This document shows, in pieces, positions 37,334 to 47,143 of a DNA stretch of 64,000 bases (position 1 is the stretch's first letter; every line of letters begins with the position of its first letter). The stretch is from CAUJGP01 sp964612425 (GTDB taxonomy: Bacteria > Bdellovibrionota > Bdellovibrionia > Bdellovibrionales > Bdellovibrionaceae): the NCBI GenBank assembly GCA_964612425.1, contig CAZTDX010000005.1, forward strand, positions 43,554 to 107,553. Direction: 5' to 3'. The notes under the pieces are model-generated. The model had not been told where the DNA came from. It saw only the letters and a list, made by a program, of their open reading frames with translations, and did no database searches. The translations under genes and the position numbers were made by a program.

Positions 37334-37357
37334 GCGGAACTCTGGGGAGAGTTCCGC
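37334..37357. terminator. Strong hairpin after the small exported gene
   Basis: A perfect 10-bp GC-rich stem (GCGGAACTCT / AGAGTTCCGC) with a GGGG loop lies 40 bp after the stop codon. No T tract follows, so it may act as an mRNA-stabilising hairpin or a weak terminator. Confidence 0.6.
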
Positions 37358-37432
37358 TGTTGCATAAGTAGCTGAGGCTTTGTTCTTAGTAATTTTAAAG
37401 ACATAAGCTCTATTAATTACTGAGGGGGATCG

Positions 37433-38806
37433 ATGAAAAAGGTTGTTTTTGCTTTAGGTTTTATTTGTATTTCTGCTTGTCAGAAGAAACTCACTCTTAC
37501 TCAATATCAATGGTCGGCACGAGATTCCAAGAGCCTACCAGAAATTCAATCGAATTTATTTGCAAATCCAGACTCTACCATAAAAATTTACGATGAAATT
37601 GTCGAACAATCTCAACAGCGAATTGGTGGCGCCATTGTAGAATCCACCTATCAGCAAAAAGTATCAAGTACTGATGGAAAACTTCAATATCTAAGAGCCC
37701 AATTTGAAAATAAATCTTTTGCTTCACTGGCTCCTCAGGCCGAAAAACTTCGTACACTCCGATTTTCAGCACTGGAAGTAATGAAAAGAAAGCACCTCGG
37801 ACTAAAATATGCTCAACATATTTTTGACCCAGAAGTTATAATCAGTGGCAGCGAAGAAAATCCAAAACTTCAATATCAATTCGAATTTATTCCAAAAAAT
37901 GGAGGCGGGGCTTATTCCATGAGGGTAAGTCCATCTTACGCGATTGAATCTATCGAGCGCGTCGACCACTGCTTTCAAGAAAGCCGATCGATGGTCTTCC
38001 CTTCAGGGCCAAAATTGAGCGAGCTTGTAGAAACACTACTTACCACTTTAATGGGAGATGGAACCCTTTCCAGTCCTCAAATCATTGTGTCTTCTGCTGA
38101 CGGAAAAAAAGCCCTGGCAGAACACGGTGAGTTTGTCTATTCCACAGATGATGAGCGATTTGATCACGTTCAAGTCTTCTTTTTTACTCAAAAAGTATTA
38201 AACTACGCTCGCACCAACTGGGACTTCAATCTCCCCTTCACTCTTCGAATTGGCTTAAAATCAGGATTTCCTATACAAACAATCGATATGTATTACCACA
38301 AGGCCTATATAGGATTGGGAGATGGCAATGGTACTTCTTATCGAAATATTCCTCGCGATCCCTCCATCGTTACGCACGAAGTTTCTCATGCTATTATTGA
38401 TGCCATTAGCGGCATGAGCAATGAAGATGGTAGCGCACCTCTGAATGAAGGATTTGCTGATTACCTCACCGCTTCTATTTGGGAAATTCCAGAACTTGCT
38501 CATTCAGCTTATGTGAAAGCGCCGTTTCAAAGAACAGTTGATAATAAATTACTTTATACTGAAAAAAATGGCGGTACTTACCACGATAGTGGCATTTTAA
38601 GTGGAACTTTTTGGGAAATAGAAAAGAAACTCGGTCGCAAAAAAGCACAGATGCTTGCACTTAAAACCATCGTACGATTAGGTAAAGCACCCACTTTGGA
38701 GACTGTTTTTCCTGCGGTCTTGGATGCAGCTCAAGCAGCACAGCTAACTGAGACAGAATTAGCCATGGTTCGAGAAGTTTTTATCAACCGAGCTTGGCCA
38801 CATTAA
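37433..38806 (+). CDS. Lipoprotein metalloprotease, thermolysin-like (gluzincin)
   Basis: The lipobox ISAC near residue 16 predicts lipidation. Residues about 30-200 resemble a propeptide region. The catalytic part has HEVSH at residues 315-319 and a third zinc ligand E339 in NEGFADY, the spacing of M4/M36-type peptidases; D343 follows as usual. It would cleave proteins outside the inner membrane. ATG at 37433 follows GGGGGA. A secreted protease fits a predatory or degradative lifestyle. Confidence 0.8.
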   Translation: MKKVVFALGFICISACQKKLTLTQYQWSARDSKSLPEIQSNLFANPDSTIKIYDEIVEQSQQRIGGAIVESTYQQKVSSTDGKLQYLRAQFENKSFASLAPQAEKLRTLRFSALEVMKRKHLGLKYAQHIFDPEVIISGSEENPKLQYQFEFIPKNGGGAYSMRVSPSYAIESIERVDHCFQESRSMVFPSGPKLSELVETLLTTLMGDGTLSSPQIIVSSADGKKALAEHGEFVYSTDDERFDHVQVFFFTQKVLNYARTNWDFNLPFTLRIGLKSGFPIQTIDMYYHKAYIGLGDGNGTSYRNIPRDPSIVTHEVSHAIIDAISGMSNEDGSAPLNEGFADYLTASIWEIPELAHSAYVKAPFQRTVDNKLLYTEKNGGTYHDSGILSGTFWEIEKKLGRKKAQMLALKTIVRLGKAPTLETVFPAVLDAAQAAQLTETELAMVREVFINRAWPH

Positions 38807-38873
38807 ATTCAATATTAATTTGATTGTCCTATTGAGTTGACAATGCTAGCTTCAGAGTTTGTGGGGGTTTTCC

Positions 38874-39362
38874 ATGAACCAATTTTTTATTGTCCTAATC
38901 CTAGTTCTCACAAGTTTTTTCACTCAAATTATTCATGCCGAACCTCGCACACTTGAGAACTTATATGTTGGAAGTTCTGACTCCACCCTCTGGGGAAAAT
39001 GGAAATACACTGGTTTTATTTATAAAGGTCAATTTCAAGCTCCACCGAATCCCAATCTCGTTTTAACTTTTGAATTTCTCCAGGATGGCACCGACATTCT
39101 ACAGTGGCACTACCTCAACGAAGAGGGTTTCTGCGAAAGAAAGGGTGAGTACTCCTATGATGGAAAAGAACTCACCGATAAAATTGTTTGGGTTAATCCA
39201 AAAAACTCTATAGAATGCCAACGAGATACCGATATGATGGCAGGAAGAACACAAGTAACTCCTGTTAAGCGAGTCGATAATCAACTGCACCTCGATATTC
39301 CACTCTCCGATGACACTTTAATTTATATTCTAACTCTCAATAATCCACCCACCGTTCAGTGA
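38874..39362 (+). CDS. Exported protein of unknown function; stop codon lies in a repeat fragment
   Basis: ATG at 38874 opens a signal peptide (ILVLTSFFTQIIHA) and a 140-residue mature domain with two Cys (GFCERKG and SIECQRD). Its TGA at 39360-39362 is inside a fragment of the dispersed palindromic repeat, so the original C-terminus may have been replaced. An in-frame TTG at 38859 is a less likely start. No family is recognised. Confidence 0.7.
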   Translation: MNQFFIVLILVLTSFFTQIIHAEPRTLENLYVGSSDSTLWGKWKYTGFIYKGQFQAPPNPNLVLTFEFLQDGTDILQWHYLNEEGFCERKGEYSYDGKELTDKIVWVNPKNSIECQRDTDMMAGRTQVTPVKRVDNQLHLDIPLSDDTLIYILTLNNPPTVQ

Positions 39363-39391
39363 AATTTAAACTTTTTCAATGAAGAAGTGGG
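39359..39391. repeat. Fragment of the dispersed palindromic repeat (copy C)
   Basis: About 33 bp match 26284-26316 of copy A with a few substitutions, including AATTTAAACTTTTTCAATGA and GAAGAAGTGGG. The terminal inverted ends are missing, so this is a decayed copy. It contains the stop codon of the upstream gene. Confidence 0.75.
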
Positions 39392-39410
39392 ATCAATTTA
39401 TTAAAAGAAC

Positions 39411-40976
39411 CTAAAATCTTGGTCTTGCCCCTACATTTTGAAAATTTTGCTGCATCGTTGACTGCTGGGGCTGAAGAGGGAATCGGTTATCATAGTACCC
39501 ATAGGGCTGTGGTGTACCGACGGTTGTTTGGTATCCGTAGTTGCCACCGGGGCCATAGGGGATATTATTAGAACCTGTCGACCCCACTGTTGGCCCAAAG
39601 TACCCTGGATTCCCGTTTGCGAACGCAGGGTTCCCATTGTACGGCCCACTGTAAATAGTTCGTTGAGGGTAGGTTGCCATTGGGCCATTGGTTGGCGCTG
39701 AAGGAGAAGCTCCCCATGGAGCCCCAGGCTGGGCTTGGGCATAAGGGGGATTATTGGATTGTTGGAATGGATATCCTCCGTTGTACCCTGAATTTTGTTG
39801 GATGGGACTTGGAGGGAAGAAATTGCCGCCACTCCGGGGATCACCTCGATTCATAGAAAAACCAGGATTAGGTTCTCCTTGAATTCGAGCTAACCTCTGA
39901 CCAAAATCTAAATTGGATCCAGAATATCCACCAGCAGGGAAAAGATTACTGTGCCACAACCCTTGATAGGTTTGCATCACAGGGAGTGCGTAATAGTTTC
40001 GAAGTTCATTATAGGCATTTGGGTAGCTGAATGTATTGTTGTTATGCAATAGATCCCGGTACATATCATTCATGCCATACATATCATTTTGCATTCGATT
40101 GGCTAATAAAAATCGCTCCTTACTAAACTGATTTAATAGAGAAATAGCCGCCACAGGATCAGTGTATGATTTCTCATTTGCCTCACGTAAGATATCTCTC
40201 AAATCATTTTTTGATTGGATAAACGCTCGACTCTTGAGAGCTAACATCTCTTCTCTTAATACTTGATGTCCACCATAGTCTCTCAATTTTGAAAGGATAT
40301 CTCTGTAGTAACGTTCATACTCACGTCGCTTATAGGTCTCTGAAGAACCTAAGTGCTTCTCTAAACCGTCCTTGATATGATCATCAAATAAGTGTTTAAA
40401 ATCCTCAGGATCATATTCATCTTTTTTACTCTTCAAAAGAGCGATGAACTCATTCATGGCACATCTCAAGAATTTTTCAGAAGTTGTGCTGTAGCCTTTG
40501 TTCTTTTTACATTTTTTCCAAATAGGATCTTCTTCTTCATGTTGTCGATCATCAGACTCTCGATCTTCTCTGTCATCACGAAGCTGAGCTATAATCTTTT
40601 TTTGTACACTTTTTTTAGAAAGTTCTGCTTCAATATCTGCTATATCTTCGATGTTTTTACTTATTCTCACTGAATTATCACAAACACCGTATTTACATGT
40701 GCCACCCTCGGTGGGCGACAACTTTAGAATTGTTTTTTCTGGATCTTTTCTATCCTCTGTCAACTTACAATCATAGGTTTTTCCATCAGCTTTAATACAA
40801 TTTTCAATTATTTTTCGTGTGCTAGTTTTAGATGAAGACACCTCAAGAGATGATAAGTTGGTTGAGTTCTCTGTACTGAGAGAGGATGGCATAAGGCCCG
40901 GCATAGAGCTTACCATGAGAAGTAAGAATAAACTTCCTAGTAGATATTTTTCAAAATTTGACTGCCAGCGATTCAT
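39411..40976 (-). CDS. Exported protein with charged helical core and Gly/Asn/Pro/Tyr-rich tail
   Basis: An N-terminal hydrophobic segment (about residues 11-28) is followed by a Ser-rich linker, a Cys-containing stretch (about 55-105), a highly charged helical region (about 130-310) and a C-terminal 190 residues rich in Gly, Asn, Pro, Tyr and Gln. The tail resembles disordered adhesive or matrix proteins. ATG at 40976 follows TTGGAGG. No known domain is recognised. A frame-shifted shadow of the repetitive tail should not be taken as a gene. Confidence 0.7.
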   Translation of the reverse strand: MNRWQSNFEKYLLGSLFLLLMVSSMPGLMPSSLSTENSTNLSSLEVSSSKTSTRKIIENCIKADGKTYDCKLTEDRKDPEKTILKLSPTEGGTCKYGVCDNSVRISKNIEDIADIEAELSKKSVQKKIIAQLRDDREDRESDDRQHEEEDPIWKKCKKNKGYSTTSEKFLRCAMNEFIALLKSKKDEYDPEDFKHLFDDHIKDGLEKHLGSSETYKRREYERYYRDILSKLRDYGGHQVLREEMLALKSRAFIQSKNDLRDILREANEKSYTDPVAAISLLNQFSKERFLLANRMQNDMYGMNDMYRDLLHNNNTFSYPNAYNELRNYYALPVMQTYQGLWHSNLFPAGGYSGSNLDFGQRLARIQGEPNPGFSMNRGDPRSGGNFFPPSPIQQNSGYNGGYPFQQSNNPPYAQAQPGAPWGASPSAPTNGPMATYPQRTIYSGPYNGNPAFANGNPGYFGPTVGSTGSNNIPYGPGGNYGYQTTVGTPQPYGYYDNRFPLQPQQSTMQQNFQNVGARPRF

Positions 40977-41157
40977 AAATCCTCCAAAGGATTAAAAATA
41001 ATAACCCTCCGATCTTTGTTATATCGAAAAACGTGCCAATATTAGAAAATTGATAAGTATTTAATATTTTTAATTATTTTGGTGTGTCAAAAAGTTTTAC
41101 AATTGAAAAAGTTTTTAATTGAAAGTTATTTATAAAATATAATTATTTATATTGTGA

Positions 41158-41700
41158 TTAACCAACACCCAATTTTTTAAGGAGATCGTCAATTTCTGAT
41201 TGATTCATCTTTTTAGGTACAGCTTCAGCATTATTAGAAGCTACCGTCGCGCGAACATCGCCTTTAAACTGGGAATTAATCCACTTCAGTCGATCTAAAA
41301 AAGTTTTGTTGAGAAGATAACTCACGCTCTGTCCACTTTCAACACCAAACATTTGAATCATTTTTTGCAACATTTCGGTAGCGTCTAATAAAAAAGCCAC
41401 ACACACATTGTAAAAGGCTTCGTTATCTTTAATTTGAGAGGCTTTATAACCTACAGCCTTACAAAGAGCTGCATAATCACCCATTTGATGAATCATATGA
41501 CCTGGAGGAAAGTCTGTGGTGAAATTAGTTGCAAGACTTTTTGCGCCTCCCATAATGCGGTCAACCGTTTGTCCATATTTTTCTAACATAGTGAAGGCTC
41601 CAGGATCTCCGTCTGCGGCATCCAGCAAGATCAGTAACTCTTTTATAAGATTCTTTGACTCTGTTTTAAAATCTTCTAAAATTTCATTATCTATGGCCAT
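41158..41700 (-). CDS. Helical signalling protein with CheZ/FliM-like C-terminal peptide
   Basis: The 180-residue all-helical cytoplasmic protein has an N-terminal EDFKTESKNLIKELL segment recalling Hpt-type helices, though no His phosphorylation motif is seen. The last 16 residues, MNQSEIDDLLKKLGVG, resemble both the C-terminal CheY-binding peptide of CheZ and the EIDALL peptide at the start of FliM. It may bind a CheY-like protein. It is divergent from the HD-GYP gene with only 14 bp between their start codons. Confidence 0.6.
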   Translation of the reverse strand: MAIDNEILEDFKTESKNLIKELLILLDAADGDPGAFTMLEKYGQTVDRIMGGAKSLATNFTTDFPPGHMIHQMGDYAALCKAVGYKASQIKDNEAFYNVCVAFLLDATEMLQKMIQMFGVESGQSVSYLLNKTFLDRLKWINSQFKGDVRATVASNNAEAVPKKMNQSEIDDLLKKLGVG

Positions 41701-41714
41701 AGGAGTATTCTAAC

Positions 41715-42662
41715 ATGACAACAGCTTCTGATGCAACTAACTATATTTCGTTTAGAGTGAGCACCCTTCGTGGGGATCAAAAAATTGATTTTAATGCCTA
41801 CGTAAAAATTAATGAAAAATTTGTTCTCTACGTACGTCGTGGTGATTCTTTTGAAGGGTCTCGCCTTTTAAAATTAAAAGAGAAAAAACTAAAACAACTT
41901 TTCTTAAAACCAGAAGAGGAAAATCTTTATCGACAGTATCTCGAACGAAATATTGATATGGCCTATGATAAAAATTCAGGAAAAAGTATCACTAATCGCG
42001 CTGAAATCATTCAAGGCTCACAACAAACCAGTGCTGAAGAAGTTTTTGAAAATCCGGCCTCTGCCGCCTCCTATAATTCCGCTAAACAAAATATGGAAAA
42101 ATTTGTGGGCTTTCTCCAAAATGAAAACGAAGCTTTTCAATCCATGATGAATATTGAAAATGTCGATCAAAACATCGCCCACCATGGAGTTACGGTAGCA
42201 ACGCTCTCAACCTTATTACTTCAAAAACTCAATTTTGATCCCAAGCAAGTAAACCTTATTGCTTTAGGTGCCCTTCTTCATGATTTTGATCATCATCATA
42301 ATGGACTACAAATAAATCGGCCTTTATCAAAATTTACCCCCCAAGAATTAGCCAAATATAAAAACCACCCCAAAGCAGGAGCTGAGGCCGTAAAAGACAA
42401 AAGGCATTTTGATCCCTTGGTATTAAAAATTATTCTTCAGCATGAAGAATGCATTGATGGCTCTGGATTTCCACAAAAATTAAAAGAACGCGATATCGAG
42501 CCAGGAGCCATTGCTGTAGGGGTCGCCAATGCCATGGATCGACTCGTAACCTTTGAAGGGGTCCCCAAAGCTCAAGCCCCTAAGGAACTCATGATCAAGA
42601 GGGTTGGCAATTACCCTTTAGAGCATCTTAAAATTCTTGGTGAATTGTACTCAAAAGTATAA
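41715..42662 (+). CDS. HD-GYP domain protein, variant motif
   Basis: The N-terminal region (about residues 1-95) resembles the DUF3391 domain that often precedes HD-GYP. The C-terminal domain has the HD pair in LGALLHDFDHHHN, a downstream HPKAGAEAV, and HEECIDGSGFP in place of HHExxDGSGYP. The usual HDIGK is HDFDH and GYP is GFP, so c-di-GMP hydrolysis is uncertain. A terminator follows. AGGAG lies about 10 bases before ATG at 41715. Confidence 0.85.
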   Translation: MTTASDATNYISFRVSTLRGDQKIDFNAYVKINEKFVLYVRRGDSFEGSRLLKLKEKKLKQLFLKPEEENLYRQYLERNIDMAYDKNSGKSITNRAEIIQGSQQTSAEEVFENPASAASYNSAKQNMEKFVGFLQNENEAFQSMMNIENVDQNIAHHGVTVATLSTLLLQKLNFDPKQVNLIALGALLHDFDHHHNGLQINRPLSKFTPQELAKYKNHPKAGAEAVKDKRHFDPLVLKIILQHEECIDGSGFPQKLKERDIEPGAIAVGVANAMDRLVTFEGVPKAQAPKELMIKRVGNYPLEHLKILGELYSKV

Positions 42663-42664
42663 CC

Positions 42665-42687
42665 AAAAATCGTTAACTTCGATTTTT
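42665..42687 (+). terminator. Intrinsic terminator after the HD-GYP gene
   Basis: The 8-bp stem AAAAATCG / CGATTTTT has a 7-base loop and a T run in the second arm, directly after the stop codon at 42660-42662. Confidence 0.65.
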
Positions 42688-42791
42688 ACAAAATCAAAAC
42701 GTAAGTGATTAAGATTCAATCACTATTGACGCAACAGCTTTGTCATTTTTGGTTTTGACCATCTCCCCTCTTCCGAGTAGCCATTTTATTT

Positions 42792-43376
42792 ATGCGAAAT
42801 TTTATTTTAATTTTATTTTGTGCTGCCTATTTTTCCAGTGCGAAACTTATAGCCCTAGCCCCTGAAAGAAAAGTTCAAGGACTTATTTTCGTTAAAACTG
42901 GTGATTACTATTTGCACACTGACAACGCAGATTACGAGTTGATAACGACAGATCCGTTAGTTTTAGAACGACTCCGTTGTTTGAACGATGGAGACTCCAT
43001 TTCTGGCAATGGATTTAAAGTCAATGCGAATCAAATTTCGCTAAATACGATTGAATATGTGGGACTCAAGAAGCTTTTAGCCTATTGGTATAACAAACAA
43101 GAAGTTTTTAATTTTGCTGATTTTAGCAACTTAAATTATTGGCATTATTCAATGGGAAGTAAGCTGGTTCGTGGGCCGTTTAAATTTCACTATGCTCTCT
43201 CCCCGGTGGGCAAAAAAAATGGCCAATGCAATTGGAAAATTTTTATAGCTGATGATAGAGAAGTTGTTCTGGGAAATTTAAAATGGATTGCAGAAAGAAT
43301 ACTCCAAATTGAAATTTATGATTCAAATACAGGTGAAATTTATAGTACAAAGCAACTTATTCAAACAATGCTCTAA
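42792..43376 (+). CDS. Exported protein of unknown function
   Basis: The 194-residue product begins with a signal peptide (NFILILFCAAYFSSAKLIA). The mature domain appears beta-rich at first (VKTGDYYLHTDNADYELI), then mixed, with two Cys (LRCLND, GQCNWK). It lies 9 bp ahead of the ureohydrolase gene and is probably co-transcribed with it and htpG. No family is recognised. Confidence 0.7.
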   Translation: MRNFILILFCAAYFSSAKLIALAPERKVQGLIFVKTGDYYLHTDNADYELITTDPLVLERLRCLNDGDSISGNGFKVNANQISLNTIEYVGLKKLLAYWYNKQEVFNFADFSNLNYWHYSMGSKLVRGPFKFHYALSPVGKKNGQCNWKIFIADDREVVLGNLKWIAERILQIEIYDSNTGEIYSTKQLIQTML

Positions 43377-43385
43377 AACATAACC

Positions 43386-44453
43386 ATGGAAATGCATACA
43401 AAGATGTCAGAATCTCAACCTAAAAACTGGCAGAGTATTAAAAAAGAAATTTTATTTTCAAGAAACGATGCTCGTGATTTAAGGTGGGGGGATTTCAGTA
43501 CTATTAGCTCACCCATTGAAACAAGGGAACTAAACCATCCACAGAATCCTCCCATTGGTCTCTGGGGTTATTGTGATGATCAGGGAATAGCAATCAATGG
43601 TGGTCGAGTAGGTGCTGCTATAGCACCTGACTTTATAAGAAAATATTTTTACAAAATAACACCACAAACGCAGAATTTTTCTCCTTTTGAATTTTCTTCT
43701 CCAGCATTAAAAACATTTATTTCTGACTACGGAAACTGGCTACCAGCAGCCTCATTAACTGACTACGTTCAAACAATCTCTCCCCTCCTTGCCGAAAAAC
43801 TTTCTCATCAGACAATGATTACACTCGGGGGTGGTCATGATTTTGGTGCTGTGGATGGAGCTGGTTTTTTGCAATGGTGCCAACTTAAACAAAATAGTTC
43901 TCCTAAATCCTCTCACTATGTAAAGCCCTTAATAATAAACCTTGATGCTCATCTCGATGTTCGGCCTTGGGAAAATGGTCTTCACAGTGGAACTCCCTTT
44001 TCTTGGTTACTCGATCATTACCAAGATCAGTTTGAATTTATTGAAGTGGGAATTCAAAATCAATGTTCAAGTCCACATCATCATCAGTGGTTAAAGGAAC
44101 GAAACGTCACTGTCATTGACAATGACTTAATCAATAAAGTGGGTTTACTGCCCCTACTCCGAGAACGTTTGGCTGGAACTTCGCAAGCTCAAGACTGTTT
44201 TCTTAGTCTCGATATTGATGTTTTTTCTCAAGCTCAAGCACCAGGCTGTAGTCAAAGTTGGGTCGGTGGAATGAGTTATGAAGAAATAAAAATGTCCCTC
44301 GAATGGCTATACAATAATAAATGCGTTTCTTTGTTGGGAATCTATGAAGTCTCCCCTCCCGTTGATATAGACCATCGCACATCCAAATTAGCTGCAATGA
44401 TAATTAATGACTTTTTAAAAACAAAAATAAATAAAACTTATTTAAGGAGGTAG
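43386..44453 (+). CDS. Ureohydrolase (arginase/agmatinase/formimidoylglutamase family)
   Basis: The binuclear manganese motifs are present: GGGHDFG, NLDAHLDVRPW and SLDIDVFSQAQAPGCSQS. The sequence before and after them, with a PFSWLLD segment and APGCS, is closest to formimidoylglutamase (HutG) in my reading, but agmatinase or arginase activity cannot be excluded. No other histidine-degradation genes are in the window. htpG follows 3 bp later, and its ribosome site lies inside this gene's end. Confidence 0.85.
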   Translation: MEMHTKMSESQPKNWQSIKKEILFSRNDARDLRWGDFSTISSPIETRELNHPQNPPIGLWGYCDDQGIAINGGRVGAAIAPDFIRKYFYKITPQTQNFSPFEFSSPALKTFISDYGNWLPAASLTDYVQTISPLLAEKLSHQTMITLGGGHDFGAVDGAGFLQWCQLKQNSSPKSSHYVKPLIINLDAHLDVRPWENGLHSGTPFSWLLDHYQDQFEFIEVGIQNQCSSPHHHQWLKERNVTVIDNDLINKVGLLPLLRERLAGTSQAQDCFLSLDIDVFSQAQAPGCSQSWVGGMSYEEIKMSLEWLYNNKCVSLLGIYEVSPPVDIDHRTSKLAAMIINDFLKTKINKTYLRR

Positions 44454-44456
44454 TTT

Positions 44457-46346
44457 ATGAAGCAAACTCAAGCTTTTCAAGCTGAAATTAAACAACTTTT
44501 AGATTTAATGATACACTCACTCTACTCTCATAAAGAGATTTTTCTCAGAGAGTTAATCTCAAACGCCTCAGATGCCTGTGATAAACGTAAGTTTATATCC
44601 CTAACCGATGAAAAGGTGCTTGCATCAGGCCAAGAACTTGAAATTCAACTTGAAATTGATAAAGAAAAAAAGCTCATTAAAATTATTGATAATGGGATAG
44701 GAATGAGCCTTGAGGAAGCCACAAAAAACTTAGGAACTATTGCTCATTCAGGCACAAAAGAATTACTGAAACATGTTAAAGAAGCCAAAGAAAGACCTGA
44801 GTTAATTGGTCAATTTGGTGTTGGATTTTATTCTTCCTTTATGGTTGCAGATCGAGTGACTGTACACACTCAAAAAGCAGGAACATCTGATGGTGTCCTT
44901 TGGGAATCTACGGGTGATGGAACATTTTCAGTCGATAGTATCCCACGACCGAATGGTGCGGGCACGACCATCACTCTTCACTTAAAAGATCTGAGCGATA
45001 AATCAAACACAGAATCTACTTCAACTGAAATGCCCTCTTTCGATGAAAGCAATCAAGACTTTACTTCCGAATGGACAATTAAAAGTTTAGTTAAACGATA
45101 CAGTGACTTCATTCGCTATCCGATTAAAATGAAAAATGAAAAGGGTGACTGGGAAACTTTGAACTCACAAAAAGCTCTGTGGCTCAAATCACCTTCAGAA
45201 ATCAAGCCAGAAGAATACAAAGAATTTTATCAACAAATATCCCACGACTGGCAAGAACCCATTAAAACCATTCATTATAAAGCTGAAGGGACTTTTGAGT
45301 TTCACTCCCTTTTGTTTATACCGTCGAAGCAACCCTGGAACTATTATTCGAGAGACTGGGAACATGGTTTAAACCTTTATGTTAAACGTGTTTTTATCAT
45401 GAATAACTGTAAAGATTTACTCCCCTCTTATTTACGATTTGTGAGAGGACTCGTAGATAGCTCTGATCTTTCACTGAACGTTTCAAGAGAAATTCTACAA
45501 CATGATCGTCAAGTCAGTGCTATACGAAAATCTTTAACTACTAAAGTTCTCAATACTTTAAAAGATATGATGCAAAAAGACCGTACTGAGTACGAGAAAT
45601 TTTGGGAAGAATTTAGCCCTACTCTTAAAGAAGGAATTCCCAATGAGCCGCAAGCCAAAGAAAAATTACAAGATTTACTTTTATTTAAAAATACCAGCAC
45701 AGATGGTTGGATGAGCCTTGAAGAATATATAAAACAAAAACCCGAGGATCAAAAAGCTATCTATTATCTAGCTGGCGAGAGTCTTCAACAGCTGCGAAGC
45801 AGCCCTTACTTAGAAAAGTTAAAAAAGAAGGGGTTTACTGTTCTTCTTTGCGTTGATCCTGTTGATGAGTGGGTGACAAAATCTCTTCAAAGCTATCAAG
45901 ATTTAAAAATGCAATCAGTTGCAGAAGAAAATCTTGATTTATCATCAGAGGAAGAAAAACAAGAATTCAAAAACTTAGAATCGCGCTTTCAGCCACTGCT
46001 CAATCAAATCAAAACACACCTTGAGAAGGATATACAAGATGTCCGCCTCACTGATCGTTTAACAGATACACCAGCGTGCTTGGTATCGAGTAGCAGCGGA
46101 ATGAGTGCCCATATGGAACAACTTTTAGCTAAAATGGGAAAGGAGGATGTTCCCCATTCTAAAAGAATTATGGAAATTAATCCTAAGCACCCACTGATCG
46201 AAAGAATGCTCCTCTGTAAAGATGAGACTCAAAAACAATGGGCCGATATTCTTTATAATCAAGCGTTACTTTTTGAGGGCTCACCCATTCCAGAGCCCCA
46301 TCGTTTTGCTCAATCAATTAATCATTTAATGATGAATCAACTTTAA
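44457..46346 (+). CDS. htpG: Chaperone HtpG (Hsp90)
   Basis: The 629-residue protein has the ATP-binding Bergerat fold motifs NASDACDKRKF, DNGIGMS and GQFGVGFYSSFMVAD. The middle domain has the catalytic Arg region (NVSREILQHDRQV), and the dimerisation domain ends in a short tail. It refolds and stabilises client proteins using ATP. ATG at 44457 follows a perfect AAGGAGG. It is the last gene of the 42792-46346 run. Confidence 0.98.
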   Translation: MKQTQAFQAEIKQLLDLMIHSLYSHKEIFLRELISNASDACDKRKFISLTDEKVLASGQELEIQLEIDKEKKLIKIIDNGIGMSLEEATKNLGTIAHSGTKELLKHVKEAKERPELIGQFGVGFYSSFMVADRVTVHTQKAGTSDGVLWESTGDGTFSVDSIPRPNGAGTTITLHLKDLSDKSNTESTSTEMPSFDESNQDFTSEWTIKSLVKRYSDFIRYPIKMKNEKGDWETLNSQKALWLKSPSEIKPEEYKEFYQQISHDWQEPIKTIHYKAEGTFEFHSLLFIPSKQPWNYYSRDWEHGLNLYVKRVFIMNNCKDLLPSYLRFVRGLVDSSDLSLNVSREILQHDRQVSAIRKSLTTKVLNTLKDMMQKDRTEYEKFWEEFSPTLKEGIPNEPQAKEKLQDLLLFKNTSTDGWMSLEEYIKQKPEDQKAIYYLAGESLQQLRSSPYLEKLKKKGFTVLLCVDPVDEWVTKSLQSYQDLKMQSVAEENLDLSSEEEKQEFKNLESRFQPLLNQIKTHLEKDIQDVRLTDRLTDTPACLVSSSSGMSAHMEQLLAKMGKEDVPHSKRIMEINPKHPLIERMLLCKDETQKQWADILYNQALLFEGSPIPEPHRFAQSINHLMMNQL

Positions 46347-46363
46347 TAATAGAAATAACATTT

Positions 46364-47125
46364 CTAAGAACCATAAAGAGCCAAAGAACAAACATGCTGT
46401 GTTAGTTCTTTGGTTTCATAAATAATCCATGATGATTTATTAGACCAGGGCTCTTTATTTGAATTTATAGTGACCTTCGATTCCTGAGTTAGATCATTGA
46501 TTTCTAAATAAAAATCATTTATATTTTGAAAAACGCCTCCACCAATAGTTTTAATAATTGACTCTTTTAAACTCCATAAACGATAAAATCGGCTTTCTTT
46601 CTCATTCTCAGAGGAAGCTTTTTGTATCCATTCATATTCTGTAGAATGAAAAAAACGACGGGCGACATCTTTTTTACTTTTACGACTTTCTAGTTTTTCA
46701 ACATCTACACCGATGAGTTTATTTTGAGAAATACCAAGCAAACTCACCTCCGCCGTGTGAGAGAGATTAAAATCAATTGATTGGGAGACGACTCCTAAAG
46801 AAGAAATAATTTTTGGGTCAAGAATGGGCTTACCAAGAGGACCTTTTTGAAAAAATAAATCCATAGGATGGCATTTTAAAAGAGAACTTAAGCAAGTTTT
46901 TAACATCCAACGAGAATGTAAGTACTGATTTTGCCTCAAAGGATTCAATTGATATGACTCCCACTCTAAAATCTCACTCTGAACTAAATAAGATTCTTTT
47001 GGTGGAAGTTGAGAGTAGTTATTCAAGAGGTAACAAAGTACAAATTTTTGATCTTGCCACGCTTTAAGAATTTGTGGTTGGAGTACCGGAAACCAAAAAC
47101 TTTGATCAAAGAGGTTTAGTGACAC
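46364..47125 (-). CDS. 4'-phosphopantetheinyl transferase, Sfp type
   Basis: The enzyme transfers phosphopantetheine from coenzyme A to carrier proteins. The magnesium and catalytic motifs are IGVDVEKLE and FYRLWSLKESIIKTIGGG; FNLSHT and the N-terminal HSRWMLKTCL segment also fit. The length (253) matches the Sfp group, not the short AcpS. The start is GTG at 47125. No polyketide or peptide synthetase is nearby, so it may serve fatty-acid carrier protein. Confidence 0.92.
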   Translation of the reverse strand: MSLNLFDQSFWFPVLQPQILKAWQDQKFVLCYLLNNYSQLPPKESYLVQSEILEWESYQLNPLRQNQYLHSRWMLKTCLSSLLKCHPMDLFFQKGPLGKPILDPKIISSLGVVSQSIDFNLSHTAEVSLLGISQNKLIGVDVEKLESRKSKKDVARRFFHSTEYEWIQKASSENEKESRFYRLWSLKESIIKTIGGGVFQNINDFYLEINDLTQESKVTINSNKEPWSNKSSWIIYETKELTQHVCSLALYGS

Positions 47126-47143
47126 AATTCTACCACTTTAGAA

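Noticed and set aside
39431..39844. 137-codon minus-strand frame within the Gly/Asn/Pro-rich tail of the 39411-40976 gene
   Set aside because: It is an out-of-frame shadow of repetitive sequence with no start signal.
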